Assembly: GCA_965140765.1 (NCBI GenBank)
Contig: OZ223309.1
Coordinates: forward strand, 3,348,001-3,412,000
Source: Sunxiuqinia sp963678245
Lineage (GTDB): Bacteria; Bacteroidota; Bacteroidia; Bacteroidales; Prolixibacteraceae
Length of the DNA: 64,000 nucleotides
Reading direction: 5' to 3'
Position numbers and translations under genes: made by a program. The notes under the pieces were generated by a model that saw only the letters and a program-made list of their open reading frames with translations, had not been told where the DNA came from and searched no databases. Each line of letters opens with the position of its first letter. Positions within the stretch are counted from its first letter, which is position 1. Shown piece after piece: positions 26,327 through 34,982 of this stretch.

Positions 26327-26358
26327 CAAATGTATGAATATTTTTAAAAAACTCACAA
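26327..26358 (-). promoter_or_regulatory. promoter of the tRNA-tuf operon
   Basis: On the minus strand TACATTTG (26327-26334), a perfect TAnnTTTG -7 box, is preceded at 20 bases by CTTG (26355-26358). Transcription would start near 26320, about 115 bases before the first tRNA. The leader contains an imperfect hairpin (26237-26251 with 26260-26278) followed by a T-rich stretch on the minus strand, a possible attenuator or processing site. Confidence 0.55.
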
Positions 26359-26379
26359 GAATCAAAGTTTTTTTTGAAA

Positions 26380-26682
26380 TTATTTTTCCTTCTTCTTTTC
26401 TTTGAATTTAGTAAGCTGCTTACGAATGGCATCAGCAGCTAAATCAATAGCTTCTTCAAAAGTTGCCGCTTCTTTTTTTGCAAACAAATATCCATTAGAA
26501 GGTATCGAAAGCTTGATTTCTGCCATCTTGTTATCGACTGCCTCAGGCTTGGTCACCTTTAAAATTAATTCTGCGGATATAATTCCCTCAAAAAAGGTAT
26601 CTAGTTTATTTAGCTTTTTATTCGCAAAACTGACTAATTTCTGATCTGGTGTAAAATGAACTGCATTCAAATTAATGTTCAT
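26380..26682 (-). CDS. hpf: short ribosome hibernation-promoting factor (HPF/RaiA family)
   Basis: A 100-residue protein of the short HPF/RaiA type: MNINLNAVHFTPDQKL, KKLNKLDTFFEGIISAELILKV, AEIKLSIPSNGYLFAKKEAATFEEAIDLAADAI, then a Lys-rich tail. The family binds the 30S decoding channel when growth slows and protects idle ribosomes. It lies 18 bases after the xerC-like gene and is preceded by a strong Shine-Dalgarno sequence (AAAGGAGGAAAAG), unlike most genes in the window. The tRNA-tuf promoter lies just beyond its stop codon. Confidence 0.93.
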   Translation of the reverse strand: MNINLNAVHFTPDQKLVSFANKKLNKLDTFFEGIISAELILKVTKPEAVDNKMAEIKLSIPSNGYLFAKKEAATFEEAIDLAADAIRKQLTKFKEKKKEK

Positions 26683-26700
26683 GTCTTTTCCTCCTTTAAT

Positions 26701-27585
26701 TTAGGCTCTCGGATGAGCTTGTTTGTAAATGCTTTGAAGTTTATCCGTCGTTGTATGAGTATAAACCTGGGTAGCAGCAAGATTACTATGTCCCAGCAAC
26801 TCTTTAACGGCGTTCAGATCCGCCCCCCGATTCAACAAATGCGTTGCAAAACTGTGTCGAAGTACGTGCGGACTCTTTTTCTCAAGTGTTGTTACCAATG
26901 TTAGGTACTTTTTTACGACCCGATAGACCAATTTCTCATAAACCTTCTTCCCTTTTTTCGTTGCGAAGAAATATGACATTTCTCCGCCAAACTCCAATTC
27001 CCTCAAAACTAAATACTCTTCAATCAAGGTATTCAAGCTTCTTGGATAGGGCACAATTCTTTCCTTGTTGTTTTTACCCAACACCTTTATCAGGTATTCC
27101 GAAAGAAAAATTTGCCCACGGGTTAAGTTAACCAATTCTGAAAGTCGAATCCCTGTTCCATAAAACAGGCTTAGGATAAGCTTGTCGCGAACTCCTTCAA
27201 AGTCTCTCGAAAAATAACCGTCATCCAACAAATGATGCAAGCTATTCTCGTCAACAAAAATCGGGAGCTTTTTAGGAACCCGAGGTGTTATCACTCCATC
27301 AACAGGGCTTACCGGAATTATCTCTTGCCGCAGCAAGTATTTGTAAAAAGCTTTAAGCGAAGTAACTTTTCGAGTTACCGTTTTTGCCGTTAGCCCTTGA
27401 CTCATTTGATAAACTACCCAGCTCCTGATCAACCTTGTATCTACCGTTTTAACATCAAAATCCCCGACCGTACTGAAGACAAACTCTTCAAACTGATCGA
27501 GGTCTTTCTCATATGCTACAACGGTATTCTTTGAGCACCTTTTCTCGAATTTCAAGTATTTCAGAAATGATTCCCGATTTGACAT
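26701..27585 (-). CDS. xerC: XerC/XerD-type site-specific tyrosine recombinase
   Basis: A 294-residue tyrosine recombinase with an N-terminal SAM-like core-binding domain (FLKYLKFEKRCSKNTVVAYEKDLDQF) and a C-terminal catalytic domain. The catalytic residues are Arg in GTGIRLSEL (about 146), HVLRH (about 240-244), the His in LLGHSN and the nucleophile Tyr in QVYTH (about 274). Length and a housekeeping neighbourhood point to chromosome-dimer resolution at dif rather than to a mobile-element integrase. No attachment sites or phage genes surround it. It sits between rpsU and hpf, the typical Bacteroidota location. XerC versus XerD cannot be decided by eye. Confidence 0.9.
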   Translation of the reverse strand: MSNRESFLKYLKFEKRCSKNTVVAYEKDLDQFEEFVFSTVGDFDVKTVDTRLIRSWVVYQMSQGLTAKTVTRKVTSLKAFYKYLLRQEIIPVSPVDGVITPRVPKKLPIFVDENSLHHLLDDGYFSRDFEGVRDKLILSLFYGTGIRLSELVNLTRGQIFLSEYLIKVLGKNNKERIVPYPRSLNTLIEEYLVLRELEFGGEMSYFFATKKGKKVYEKLVYRVVKKYLTLVTTLEKKSPHVLRHSFATHLLNRGADLNAVKELLGHSNLAATQVYTHTTTDKLQSIYKQAHPRA

Positions 27586-27630
27586 TTAAAAACGTCTTTT
27601 TTATTGCAAAGGGAATCAGGCTAAAGTAAT

Positions 27631-27822
27631 CTAGTCTTCCTCGCGTTGCAATTGTTCAATATAGATAGCCTTTTTCACTTCAGCTCTTCTTTCTACTGAA
27701 GGCTTCACATAGGCCTGTCTTCCACGTAACTCTTTGATTACGCCAGTTTTTTCAAACTTTCTCTTGAATCTCTTAAGGGCTCTTTCGATATTTTCGCCTT
27801 CTTTAACAGGAATAACGATCAT
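27631..27822 (-). CDS. rpsU: 30S ribosomal protein S21
   Basis: A 63-residue basic S21: VIPVKEGENIERALKRFKRKFEKTG, then the arginine-rich RRAEVKKAIYIEQLQREED end. It sits near the mRNA 3' end of 16S rRNA (anti-Shine-Dalgarno region) and helps initiation; in Bacteroidota it is linked to sequestration of that region. A near-perfect promoter lies 37 bases upstream. No Shine-Dalgarno sequence precedes its ATG. Confidence 0.98.
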   Translation of the reverse strand: MIVIPVKEGENIERALKRFKRKFEKTGVIKELRGRQAYVKPSVERRAEVKKAIYIEQLQREED

Positions 27823-27858
27823 ATAATTTTAATTTTAAGCTGTTTAAATTTCGAGCCG

Positions 27859-27889
27859 CAAATTTATGAATTCTATGATAGTATTCAAA
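27859..27889 (-). promoter_or_regulatory. promoter of rpsU
   Basis: On the minus strand TTTG (27886-27889), a 19-base spacer and TAAATTTG (27859-27866) match the Bacteroidota consensus TTTG-N19-TAnnTTTG at every defined base. The expected start is near 27852, giving a 5' leader of about 30 bases. Confidence 0.75.
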
Positions 27890-27958
27890 TTAATCTCATA
27901 AAAAAATAAATATTTAAATCGTAGTGCTCTTAATAGGCTAGTAATTAAACAACTTCAA

Positions 27959-28870
27959 TCAGTTTTTAGTTTTCAAATAGGAGGTGATTTTTTTGAATTC
28001 TTCCTCATTCATCAAATTGTTTAATCGTATTGTTCTAACATCTTTAATAAATCCGTTTTTCGAACGGAAGTCTAAAATGGCGTTTGCCTGATCCCAGCTT
28101 ACGTATGGATGTCTTGCAATCTCAGCAACATCAGCAAAATTAACGTTTATCTTTCGAATAGTTGCGGTGTCTATTTTCAGATACGGAAGTATGTTATTAA
28201 TGGTTTCCGGTTTCAAGCCATAAACTTCATGAAGTTGCTCCAACGTATAAAAACCACCAAGAAGTTCCCGGTATTTTACTATTCGCTTCGACAGCACATT
28301 GCCAATACCACTTAACAATTTAAGATCTTTTGCTGTTGCTGAATTTATTTCGAATGTTCGTTCAAACTCAACTTTGGGAGGGGTTTCTTTTGCTACCGTG
28401 CTAACCTTAGGCTTCTCAGAAATGAAGGAATTAGCATTCTTCTTTTTTACTATCTGTTTCTTTTTAATGGAGACATAGGGATAAACTGCGTCAAAAATAG
28501 AATCGTCCATCCCATATATCTTCCGGATATCTTCAGCCTTATAAAGGCGCCCTCCTTTTTGTCGATACTTCAGTAAGTTTTGCTTGACTCGATGCGGTAA
28601 GCGTAAACTATCCAATTGAATAGAATCGATCGTATTGGGATCAAACAGAAAAAGTTCCCCCGTTTCCAGTACTTCATTTTTCTCATTTTCCTCTAGCATC
28701 GCAATGAGCTGCTTAAACTTTTCAGGATCGGCTTCCCCGGGAGTCTCGAAATAAAAGATGAGTTGATTGGCCAGTAGAAAGAATAAAATCAAAAATAAAA
28801 GGACAAACAAGCCACGTCGCTCATTTTTGGTAAACGTAAAATACTCCAGAATTATGCGGTGTAGTTTCAC
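27959..28870 (-). CDS. membrane-anchored helix-hairpin-helix protein
   Basis: A 303-residue protein with one N-terminal transmembrane helix (about 20-39, GLFVLLFLILFFLLANQLIF) and several helix-hairpin-helix units of the ComEA type: KAEDIRKIYGMDDSIFDAVYPYV, INSATAKDLKLLSGIGNVLSKRIVKYRE and ADVAEIARHPYVSWDQANAILDFR. This type binds DNA non-specifically, and ComEA acts in DNA uptake. Here the anchor is in the cytoplasmic membrane with a soluble C-terminal part; whether it serves DNA uptake is not shown. It is monocistronic. Confidence 0.8.
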   Translation of the reverse strand: MKLHRIILEYFTFTKNERRGLFVLLFLILFFLLANQLIFYFETPGEADPEKFKQLIAMLEENEKNEVLETGELFLFDPNTIDSIQLDSLRLPHRVKQNLLKYRQKGGRLYKAEDIRKIYGMDDSIFDAVYPYVSIKKKQIVKKKNANSFISEKPKVSTVAKETPPKVEFERTFEINSATAKDLKLLSGIGNVLSKRIVKYRELLGGFYTLEQLHEVYGLKPETINNILPYLKIDTATIRKINVNFADVAEIARHPYVSWDQANAILDFRSKNGFIKDVRTIRLNNLMNEEEFKKITSYLKTKN

Positions 28871-28959
28871 TAGGATATTCTTTTGATCAGACTTTAGCTT
28901 TCTTCAGCTGGATAACAAAATCTTTTCAAAAGTTACAATAAAAACATTTAGAATAAAAG

Positions 28960-30324
28960 CTATATTTTCAGCAATCCTATTCCACTAAGAAACACAATGG
29001 CAATCGCAATGGGCGCAATAAACTTCACGAGAAAGATAAAGCCAGAAAGTAGCAACTCAGAAATACTTCCACCATTTTCAATCTCTGCTCGTATCTTTTT
29101 ACGGCCAAATTTCCAACCGATAAACAGCGAAATGAAAAGACCGCCCAACGGTAAAAGTAAGTTTGCAGAGATCCAATCCAACAGGTCGAAAAAGTTCAGA
29201 TCGTAAAATGTATAATCTTTGAAAATACCCATCGACAAAGAACAAATTACACCTAACAGCGCAATTAGTGCCGTGGAAAAAATCGTTGCAATCTTTCTTT
29301 TCAATTTCAGTTCTTCATGAAAATAAGCTACAACGACCTCTAAAATAGAAATTGATGAGGTTAAGGCAGCAACCGTCAACAGTAAAAAGAAAAGGATTGC
29401 AAAAATGTAGCCACCTGGCATTTGCTGGAAAACATTGGGAAGAGTAATAAACACAAGTCCCGGTCCACTGCTGGGTTCAATTCCAAATGCAAACACCGCA
29501 GGAAAAATAGCCACTCCTGCTAAAATAGCAATCAGGGTATCAGCTATCGTAACTTTAACCGCAGTATTGAGTAGATTATTCTTCTTGTCAATATAAGATC
29601 CGTACGTGATAAGAGTTCCCATTCCTAAGCTGAGCGAAAAGAATGCATGTCCTAAGGCACTTAAAACCCCTTCCCCTGTTAATTTTGAGAAATCCGGATG
29701 AAACAAGAAACGTAGGCCCTCTCCTGCTCCCGGTAACGTGACTGCCCGAATATTTAAAATGATGATAATTACGACTAAAACAGGCATCATTACTTTCACA
29801 TTGCGTTCAATCCCATCTTTGATTCCCAACATAACAATAGCGCCAGTTAGCACCATAAAGAGAAGTTGATACATAACAGGCTGTATTGGAGACTCAATGA
29901 AGCTCGTAAACATGACAGCCAATTGATCCGGACTTTGATCTTCAAATCCATTCGAAAGCGCTGTAACGATATAATCAATACTCCAACCTGCAACCACCCC
30001 ATAAAATGCCAGAATCATGAAAGCAGCCCCGACACCTAATATTCCAACATATTGCCAAAGAGAATTTGGCGCTAGCTTTTTAAACGCACCAAATGCATTG
30101 CGGTGCGACTTACGTCCAATGATGAATTCGGAAAGCATGATCGGCAGACCAATTGCCAAAATAAAGCCGAGATAAACAAACAAAAAGGCTGCTCCACCAT
30201 AAACTCCGGTTATATAGGGAAATTTCCAAATATTACCCAAGCCAACGGCCGAACCTGCTGCTGCTGCTATTACTCCAAATGAACTCGAAAACTCTGCTCG
30301 ACCCTTTTTCGACTGCTTTGACAT
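28960..30324 (-). CDS. sodium-dependent transporter of the NSS/SNF family
   Basis: A 454-residue polytopic protein. The family hallmark is at the N-terminus: FGVIAAAAGSAVGLGNIWKFPYITGVYGGAAFLFVYL (unwound TM1 with the Na+/substrate site GSAVGLGNIWKFP). About eleven to twelve hydrophobic helices follow. Family members take up amino acids or related amines with Na+; the exact substrate cannot be read from sequence. Na+ coupling fits an organism that also pumps Na+ by a decarboxylase. Confidence 0.9.
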   Translation of the reverse strand: MSKQSKKGRAEFSSSFGVIAAAAGSAVGLGNIWKFPYITGVYGGAAFLFVYLGFILAIGLPIMLSEFIIGRKSHRNAFGAFKKLAPNSLWQYVGILGVGAAFMILAFYGVVAGWSIDYIVTALSNGFEDQSPDQLAVMFTSFIESPIQPVMYQLLFMVLTGAIVMLGIKDGIERNVKVMMPVLVVIIIILNIRAVTLPGAGEGLRFLFHPDFSKLTGEGVLSALGHAFFSLSLGMGTLITYGSYIDKKNNLLNTAVKVTIADTLIAILAGVAIFPAVFAFGIEPSSGPGLVFITLPNVFQQMPGGYIFAILFFLLLTVAALTSSISILEVVVAYFHEELKLKRKIATIFSTALIALLGVICSLSMGIFKDYTFYDLNFFDLLDWISANLLLPLGGLFISLFIGWKFGRKKIRAEIENGGSISELLLSGFIFLVKFIAPIAIAIVFLSGIGLLKI

Positions 30325-30438
30325 AAACGATAAATAAAATGGAAGTGAGTGTTTACTATTCTGATTAGCGGTAAAAATGCGAAATATTTCCTTTCACTCA
30401 AAAAAAACAAGTGTATTGGCAATGGAAATTAATGATAC

Positions 30439-30470
30439 AAAAAAAGGCCCTCCAAAAATGAAGGGCCTTT
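30439..30470 (-). terminator. intrinsic terminator of the aldolase gene
   Basis: A perfect 9-base stem (AAAGGCCCT 30443-30451 with AGGGCCTTT 30462-30470) and, on the minus strand, a run of seven T follow the aldolase stop codon after 18 bases. Confidence 0.8.
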
Positions 30471-30488
30471 ATATCTATCTGGTAAAAA

Positions 30489-31568
30489 TTAGTTTTTTCC
30501 AATGCAGTTCAAGTCTTCGAAAGCACTTTTCAATCGAGCAATTTCTGCTTCTTCGCCTTTACGAAGCCATACACGTGGATCGTAGTACTTTTTGTTTGGC
30601 TTTTCGTCTCCTTCAGGATTACCAATTTGAGCTTGCAAGTATGGACGATTAGCAGCTTCGAATTCACGAACGCCATCCCAATATGCCCATTGTGTATCTG
30701 TATCGATATTCATTTTGATTACACCGTATGAAATAGCTTCACGGATTTCGGCATTTGATGAACCAGATCCGCCATGGAAAACAAAATTCACAGGTTTTTC
30801 TCCCAAACCTAGTTTCTCAGAAATGTATTTTTGAGAAGCATCCAAAATAGCTGGTTTCAAAACAACATTACCTGGTTTGTAAACACCATGTACATTACCA
30901 AACGAAGCAGCAATAGTAAAATTAGGTGAAACTTCGCTCAACTGCTCGTAAGCATAACAAACCTCTTCGGGCTGTGTGTAAAGCAATGCATTATCAACAT
31001 CAGAATTATCAACTCCATCCTCTTCACCACCGGTAATACCCAATTCAATTTCCAGAGTCATACCGATTTTGCTCATTCTTTTCAAATACTCTTTACAGAT
31101 TGTGATGTTTTCTTCAAGAGGCTCTTCTGAAAGATCAAGCATGTGAGAAGAAAATAAAGGTTTGCCTGTTTCAGCAAAATGCTTTTCACCGGCATCTAAC
31201 AATCCATCAATCCAAGGAAGTAATTTTTTTGCAGCGTGGTCTGTGTGTAAAACAACTTTTACACCATAGGCTTCGGCCAACAAGTGAATTGCTTTTGCTC
31301 CGGCAACAGCTCCAGCAATTGGTGCTGCTTGTCCTTCTAATTTTAAACCTTTACCGGCAAAAAATTGTGCGCCACCATTCGAGAATTGAATGATTACAGG
31401 AGAGTCAACAACTTTAGCAGCTTCCATCACTGCATTAATAGTACTTGAAGTAGTTACATTAACTGCAGGCATTGCAAATTGCTTTTCTTTTGCAACTTTA
31501 AATAAATATTGCAAGTCGTCTCCGGTTACTACACCTGGCTTGATGTTATCAAAAAGTTTTTCGCTCAT
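30489..31568 (-). CDS. fbaA: class II fructose-1,6-bisphosphate aldolase
   Basis: A 359-residue Zn-dependent aldolase of glycolysis/gluconeogenesis that splits fructose-1,6-bisphosphate into dihydroxyacetone phosphate and glyceraldehyde-3-phosphate. Metal and active-site motifs are VVLHTDHAAKK, EIELGITGGEEDGVDN, FGNVHGVYKPGNV and FVFHGGSGSSNAEI. Length fits the class IIA (FbaA) type. It is monocistronic, with a -7 promoter box upstream and its own terminator. Confidence 0.96.
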   Translation of the reverse strand: MSEKLFDNIKPGVVTGDDLQYLFKVAKEKQFAMPAVNVTTSSTINAVMEAAKVVDSPVIIQFSNGGAQFFAGKGLKLEGQAAPIAGAVAGAKAIHLLAEAYGVKVVLHTDHAAKKLLPWIDGLLDAGEKHFAETGKPLFSSHMLDLSEEPLEENITICKEYLKRMSKIGMTLEIELGITGGEEDGVDNSDVDNALLYTQPEEVCYAYEQLSEVSPNFTIAASFGNVHGVYKPGNVVLKPAILDASQKYISEKLGLGEKPVNFVFHGGSGSSNAEIREAISYGVIKMNIDTDTQWAYWDGVREFEAANRPYLQAQIGNPEGDEKPNKKYYDPRVWLRKGEEAEIARLKSAFEDLNCIGKN

Positions 31569-31636
31569 AGCTATTATTTTATTAAAAAATTAAACGGGAT
31601 AATTTCAATTTGAAATCTTAATTATTTGATCGGCTG

Positions 31637-31644
31637 CAAATTTA
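31637..31644 (-). promoter_or_regulatory. -7 promoter box upstream of the aldolase gene
   Basis: TAAATTTG on the minus strand matches TAnnTTTG exactly. A T-rich tract lies in the -33 area but no TTTG at the best spacing. The predicted leader is about 60 bases. Confidence 0.45.
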
Positions 31645-31687
31645 AGAATAAAAAAACAAAAAACGGAGCAGCTATATTAATTGCAGG

Positions 31688-34024
31688 TTAAAACGGATAA
31701 CCAATGGCGAAGGTCAGGTTAAAATGCTCAGCTGAGATTGGATAATTCCCAATAATGGAACGTTTACCTGCTTGCAAAGAAGGATCACGAAGCTTCATTC
31801 CCAAGTCTAATCTGAAAATAAAATAGGTGAAGTCGAACCGAAGCCCCATTCCTGTTCCAACGGCAATTTGCTTATAGAAACTATCAAAATAAAACTGCGC
31901 TCCAGGGCGGTTGTCTTTTTTATTGATGGCCCAAATATTTCCGGCATCCAAAAAGAACGCACCTTCAATTCGCCAAACAAAACGATAACGATATTCCAGA
32001 TTGGCTTCCAGTTTAATATCTCCCGACTGGTTCGGGTAAGCATCGCTCGGTGCATCGTATGTTCCCGGGCCCAACGAACGAACCTGCCAAGCTCTGATTC
32101 CATTAGCTCCACCGGAGAAGTACTTTTTTTCAAAAGGTAACACATCAAAATTGCCGTAAGGCATAGCAACTCCTATAAATGCACGTCCAACAATGGCATT
32201 GTAATCATCAACCATGTGCCCATACCGATACTCAAAATCACCTTTCAGATATTGAGCATATCTTACTCCGAGCATTTCGTGATAGCTTGTTTCCACGCCG
32301 AAAATGGTATCTACTGAAGTTTCCTTAGTGCGATTTAACAGGTTCGAATAAGCAGAAAGCAAATTACCGGCAGATTCAAACGACCATTTCATATAACTAT
32401 AATCTGCCCTACGTTTTAGGTTTTGATTGTTATTTATCTGGGTATAATTGAGTGCTGAAATGAGGTGATCAGTAAAACTACTTTTAATGTATAAATCTCT
32501 AATTTTTTTAATAAAATCATCATCAAACTCATAAAGGTTAACAAAATTGAAATCTAAAAGATTCAGAAAGTGAGACCGGATGGGCGAAGACTTCCAGTTG
32601 TAGCCATATTTCAAATTAGTAATGGTTCGGGTGTAGTCAGGACGGCGTTGGTAATTAAACCCCAGACTAAAAATTGTTTGAGGAACCTGATAGCTAAACA
32701 ATCGTCCGCGTTTTATCGGATTTAAGAACTTAGGAAGTGTTAGCGATCCTTCCAAACCAAATTCCCTAGTGTTAAAGTCCAGGTTTCCGTCATCGCCAGA
32801 GCGTTGTTGTCTCTCAACCGCGCCCTTTAAATTTAGGTTAAATATCTCGGCACCCCGAAATAAATTACGGTGTTGGTAATTCAAATTTCCGGCTACTCCT
32901 AAATTTCCCGACGAGTTCGTACCTTCTAAGTCAACCGAAAAACCTTGCCGGGGTAGTGCTGTTAACTGAAAATTACTTTTCAATATGCCGACGGTATCAC
33001 TCACAAGCGTATCAACCTCTTCGAAGCTAAGATTCACAACCCGAAACTGCCGAAGCTGAACCAACGAGCGATAGGTTTTTTCAACATTAGACAGTGAGTA
33101 GTAAGGATCATCCTCAATTCGATTGATATTGTAAAAAAGGTCGGGCTTATGCTTCAGTTTATCGCGATATAAAAAAGTATAAGGTGGATCAACTAAGGTA
33201 TCCTGATACGTCGCTTCTTTTGAATCACCAATCGGCACCGGCACAAAGTCAGGAGTAATCAAATACGATTCGACCCGGTATTTTTTATGTGGTTGAATCG
33301 AATCGACCTCATCTTCCAAATCGTTGTCGGCAATTTCAATAAGCAGATCTACCAACTTAGGGTTTCCTGTCAAACTCGTATCAGCCAGGTAAGTAATATA
33401 ATTTTCTGAAAAATAGTAATAACCAAAGTTCTTTAAGTGGTTGGCAATGCGAGTCCGTTCGTTGTTCAACACATCAACATCAAAAATATTTCCTCCACCA
33501 ATCAGCTGATCTGTCGTATCCCTTAAAATCAGGGACTCAATATTTTTATCCTGAATTTGATATGTGTAGTTTCGAATCCGGTAAGGAATTCCCGGTTCAA
33601 TGTGATAGGTAACGTTAACCTTTTGCTTTTTCCCTTTGTAACGAACACTCGAGCTAACTTCTGCATCGTAATACCCTTTATTCTTTAAGTAAAGCTTGAG
33701 TTGCTCTTTTGAACGTTCCATCATAAACTCGTCATAAATTACAGGAGTTTCGCCAATTCGTTTAAACCACCCTTCCCCTTTCTTTTCAGATGATAAATTG
33801 TATAAGCCAAGATGAAATTTTAGGAAACCCAATATTTTGAGGTTTTCCTTTTGACGAATCTGAGTCCGTAATTCTTCTTTATTGATTGACCGATTGTCTA
33901 TTTCAACGTCAGTATCATTCAGTAAATACTTATCGTCGGGAACAAATTTAGTGGAAGAACAAGAAAAGAAAGAGACTGTAATCAACAGTTCAATCAAAAA
34001 TAAAAACAATTTTTCCTTTCTCAT
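31688..34024 (-). CDS. TamL-type outer-membrane assembly lipoprotein (BamA/Omp85 superfamily)
   Basis: A 778-residue protein. The start is placed at the ATG at 34024, which begins a lipoprotein signal (MRKEKLFLFLIELLITVSFFSC with a Cys lipobox); an alternative in-frame start lies 54 bases upstream. POTRA-like repeats follow (VEIDNRSINKEELRTQIRQKEN, GYYDAEVSSSVRYKGKKQKVNVTYHI, YYFSENYITYLA). The C-terminal 16-strand barrel contains GGANGIRAWQVRSLGPG and ends in NLTFAIGYPF, the Omp85 terminal strand. TamL is the lipidated Bacteroidota relative of TamA and inserts outer-membrane proteins. It is not next to a tamB gene in this window. Confidence 0.88.
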   Translation of the reverse strand: MRKEKLFLFLIELLITVSFFSCSSTKFVPDDKYLLNDTDVEIDNRSINKEELRTQIRQKENLKILGFLKFHLGLYNLSSEKKGEGWFKRIGETPVIYDEFMMERSKEQLKLYLKNKGYYDAEVSSSVRYKGKKQKVNVTYHIEPGIPYRIRNYTYQIQDKNIESLILRDTTDQLIGGGNIFDVDVLNNERTRIANHLKNFGYYYFSENYITYLADTSLTGNPKLVDLLIEIADNDLEDEVDSIQPHKKYRVESYLITPDFVPVPIGDSKEATYQDTLVDPPYTFLYRDKLKHKPDLFYNINRIEDDPYYSLSNVEKTYRSLVQLRQFRVVNLSFEEVDTLVSDTVGILKSNFQLTALPRQGFSVDLEGTNSSGNLGVAGNLNYQHRNLFRGAEIFNLNLKGAVERQQRSGDDGNLDFNTREFGLEGSLTLPKFLNPIKRGRLFSYQVPQTIFSLGFNYQRRPDYTRTITNLKYGYNWKSSPIRSHFLNLLDFNFVNLYEFDDDFIKKIRDLYIKSSFTDHLISALNYTQINNNQNLKRRADYSYMKWSFESAGNLLSAYSNLLNRTKETSVDTIFGVETSYHEMLGVRYAQYLKGDFEYRYGHMVDDYNAIVGRAFIGVAMPYGNFDVLPFEKKYFSGGANGIRAWQVRSLGPGTYDAPSDAYPNQSGDIKLEANLEYRYRFVWRIEGAFFLDAGNIWAINKKDNRPGAQFYFDSFYKQIAVGTGMGLRFDFTYFIFRLDLGMKLRDPSLQAGKRSIIGNYPISAEHFNLTFAIGYPF

Positions 34025-34138
34025 TTTTCCATCTAAGTAGTGCGAATAATTTAGTGTCATGCTTCGAGTCTTTAACAATTTGTGATAGAAGCGAAACCGA
34101 AAATACCAAATAGGTCCGTGACCTTAACGCAGTTTACA

Positions 34139-34168
34139 CAAAAATAAACACTATCGAACGCAAACAAA
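34139..34168 (-). promoter_or_regulatory. promoter of the tamL-type gene
   Basis: On the minus strand TTTG (34165-34168), an 18-base spacer and TATTTTTG (34139-34146; perfect TAnnTTTG) lie about 110 bases upstream of the chosen start. Confidence 0.6.
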
Positions 34169-34211
34169 TCGATTAGGCTTTTTTATTTTTACAAAATGTT
34201 TGCCAATCGCG

Positions 34212-34982
34212 ATGCTAAGTAAAAATAAAATAAAATTCATCCACTCGCTCAACCGAAAAAGAACGAGAGAAAACAAAAAGTTATTTCTCGTTGAAGGAAA
34301 TAAATTGGTTCTGGAAGCCATTACTTCCAAGCTACCTCTAAAACTATTGGTTGCTACCAGTGATTTTTATGAGCTGAACGAGCTTGACTGCAACATAGCG
34401 GAGGAAGTCGTTGAATGCTCAGCAGAGGAACTTAAGAAGACCAGTATGCTTCAAACTCCTCAGCAAGCAATGGCCGTCGTACACATGCCAAACAATGTCT
34501 TGCATCTAGATCAACTTACAAACCAGCTTTCTGTTGCTCTCGACTTTGTTCAGGATCCTGGCAATCTAGGAACCATTATCCGAATAGCAGATTGGTTTGG
34601 GATTGAACACCTCCTCTGCTCTACAGATACGGTAGATTGCTACAATCCCAAAGTTATTCAGGCAAGTATGGGTGCCATTCTTCGTGTTAAGATTCATTAC
34701 CTCAATTTGGAAGCAATACTTGACAATGCACGCAACTCTCAACTGCCGGTTTATGGCACTTTTTTGGAAGGTAAAAACATCTACCAATCAACGCTCTCGT
34801 CCAATGGGATTTTGGTTATGGGAAACGAAGGAAATGGAATCTCACCCGCGATTTCCGATAAGATTAAACACAAAATTCATATACCTTCGTTTGCAATTGG
34901 TGGCTACGGATCGGAGTCGCTAAATGTGGCTACGGCTGCTGCAATTTGTTGTTCGGAGTTTAGAAGAAGAACTAGTGATTGA
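34212..34982 (+). CDS. TrmH/SpoU-family RNA 2'-O-methyltransferase
   Basis: A 256-residue SPOUT methyltransferase starting at the ATG at 34212 (MLSKNKIKFIHSLNRKRTR); an upstream TTG would add four residues. An N-terminal L30e-like substrate domain (ENKKLFLVEGNKLVLEAI) precedes the knotted catalytic domain with motif 1 DFVQDPGNLGTIIRIADWFG, motif 2 VMGNEGNGIS and motif 3 ESLNVATAAAICC. These enzymes methylate ribose 2'-OH in rRNA or tRNA using S-adenosylmethionine; the target nucleotide is unknown. Its 3' end overlaps the opposite-strand remnant lipoprotein gene by about 11 bases. Confidence 0.9.
   Translation: MLSKNKIKFIHSLNRKRTRENKKLFLVEGNKLVLEAITSKLPLKLLVATSDFYELNELDCNIAEEVVECSAEELKKTSMLQTPQQAMAVVHMPNNVLHLDQLTNQLSVALDFVQDPGNLGTIIRIADWFGIEHLLCSTDTVDCYNPKVIQASMGAILRVKIHYLNLEAILDNARNSQLPVYGTFLEGKNIYQSTLSSNGILVMGNEGNGISPAISDKIKHKIHIPSFAIGGYGSESLNVATAAAICCSEFRRRTSD

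Noticed and set aside
26701..27585. Phage or island integrase
   Set aside because: The tyrosine recombinase sits in a housekeeping cluster between rpsU and hpf with no phage genes or attachment repeats; it fits XerC/XerD.
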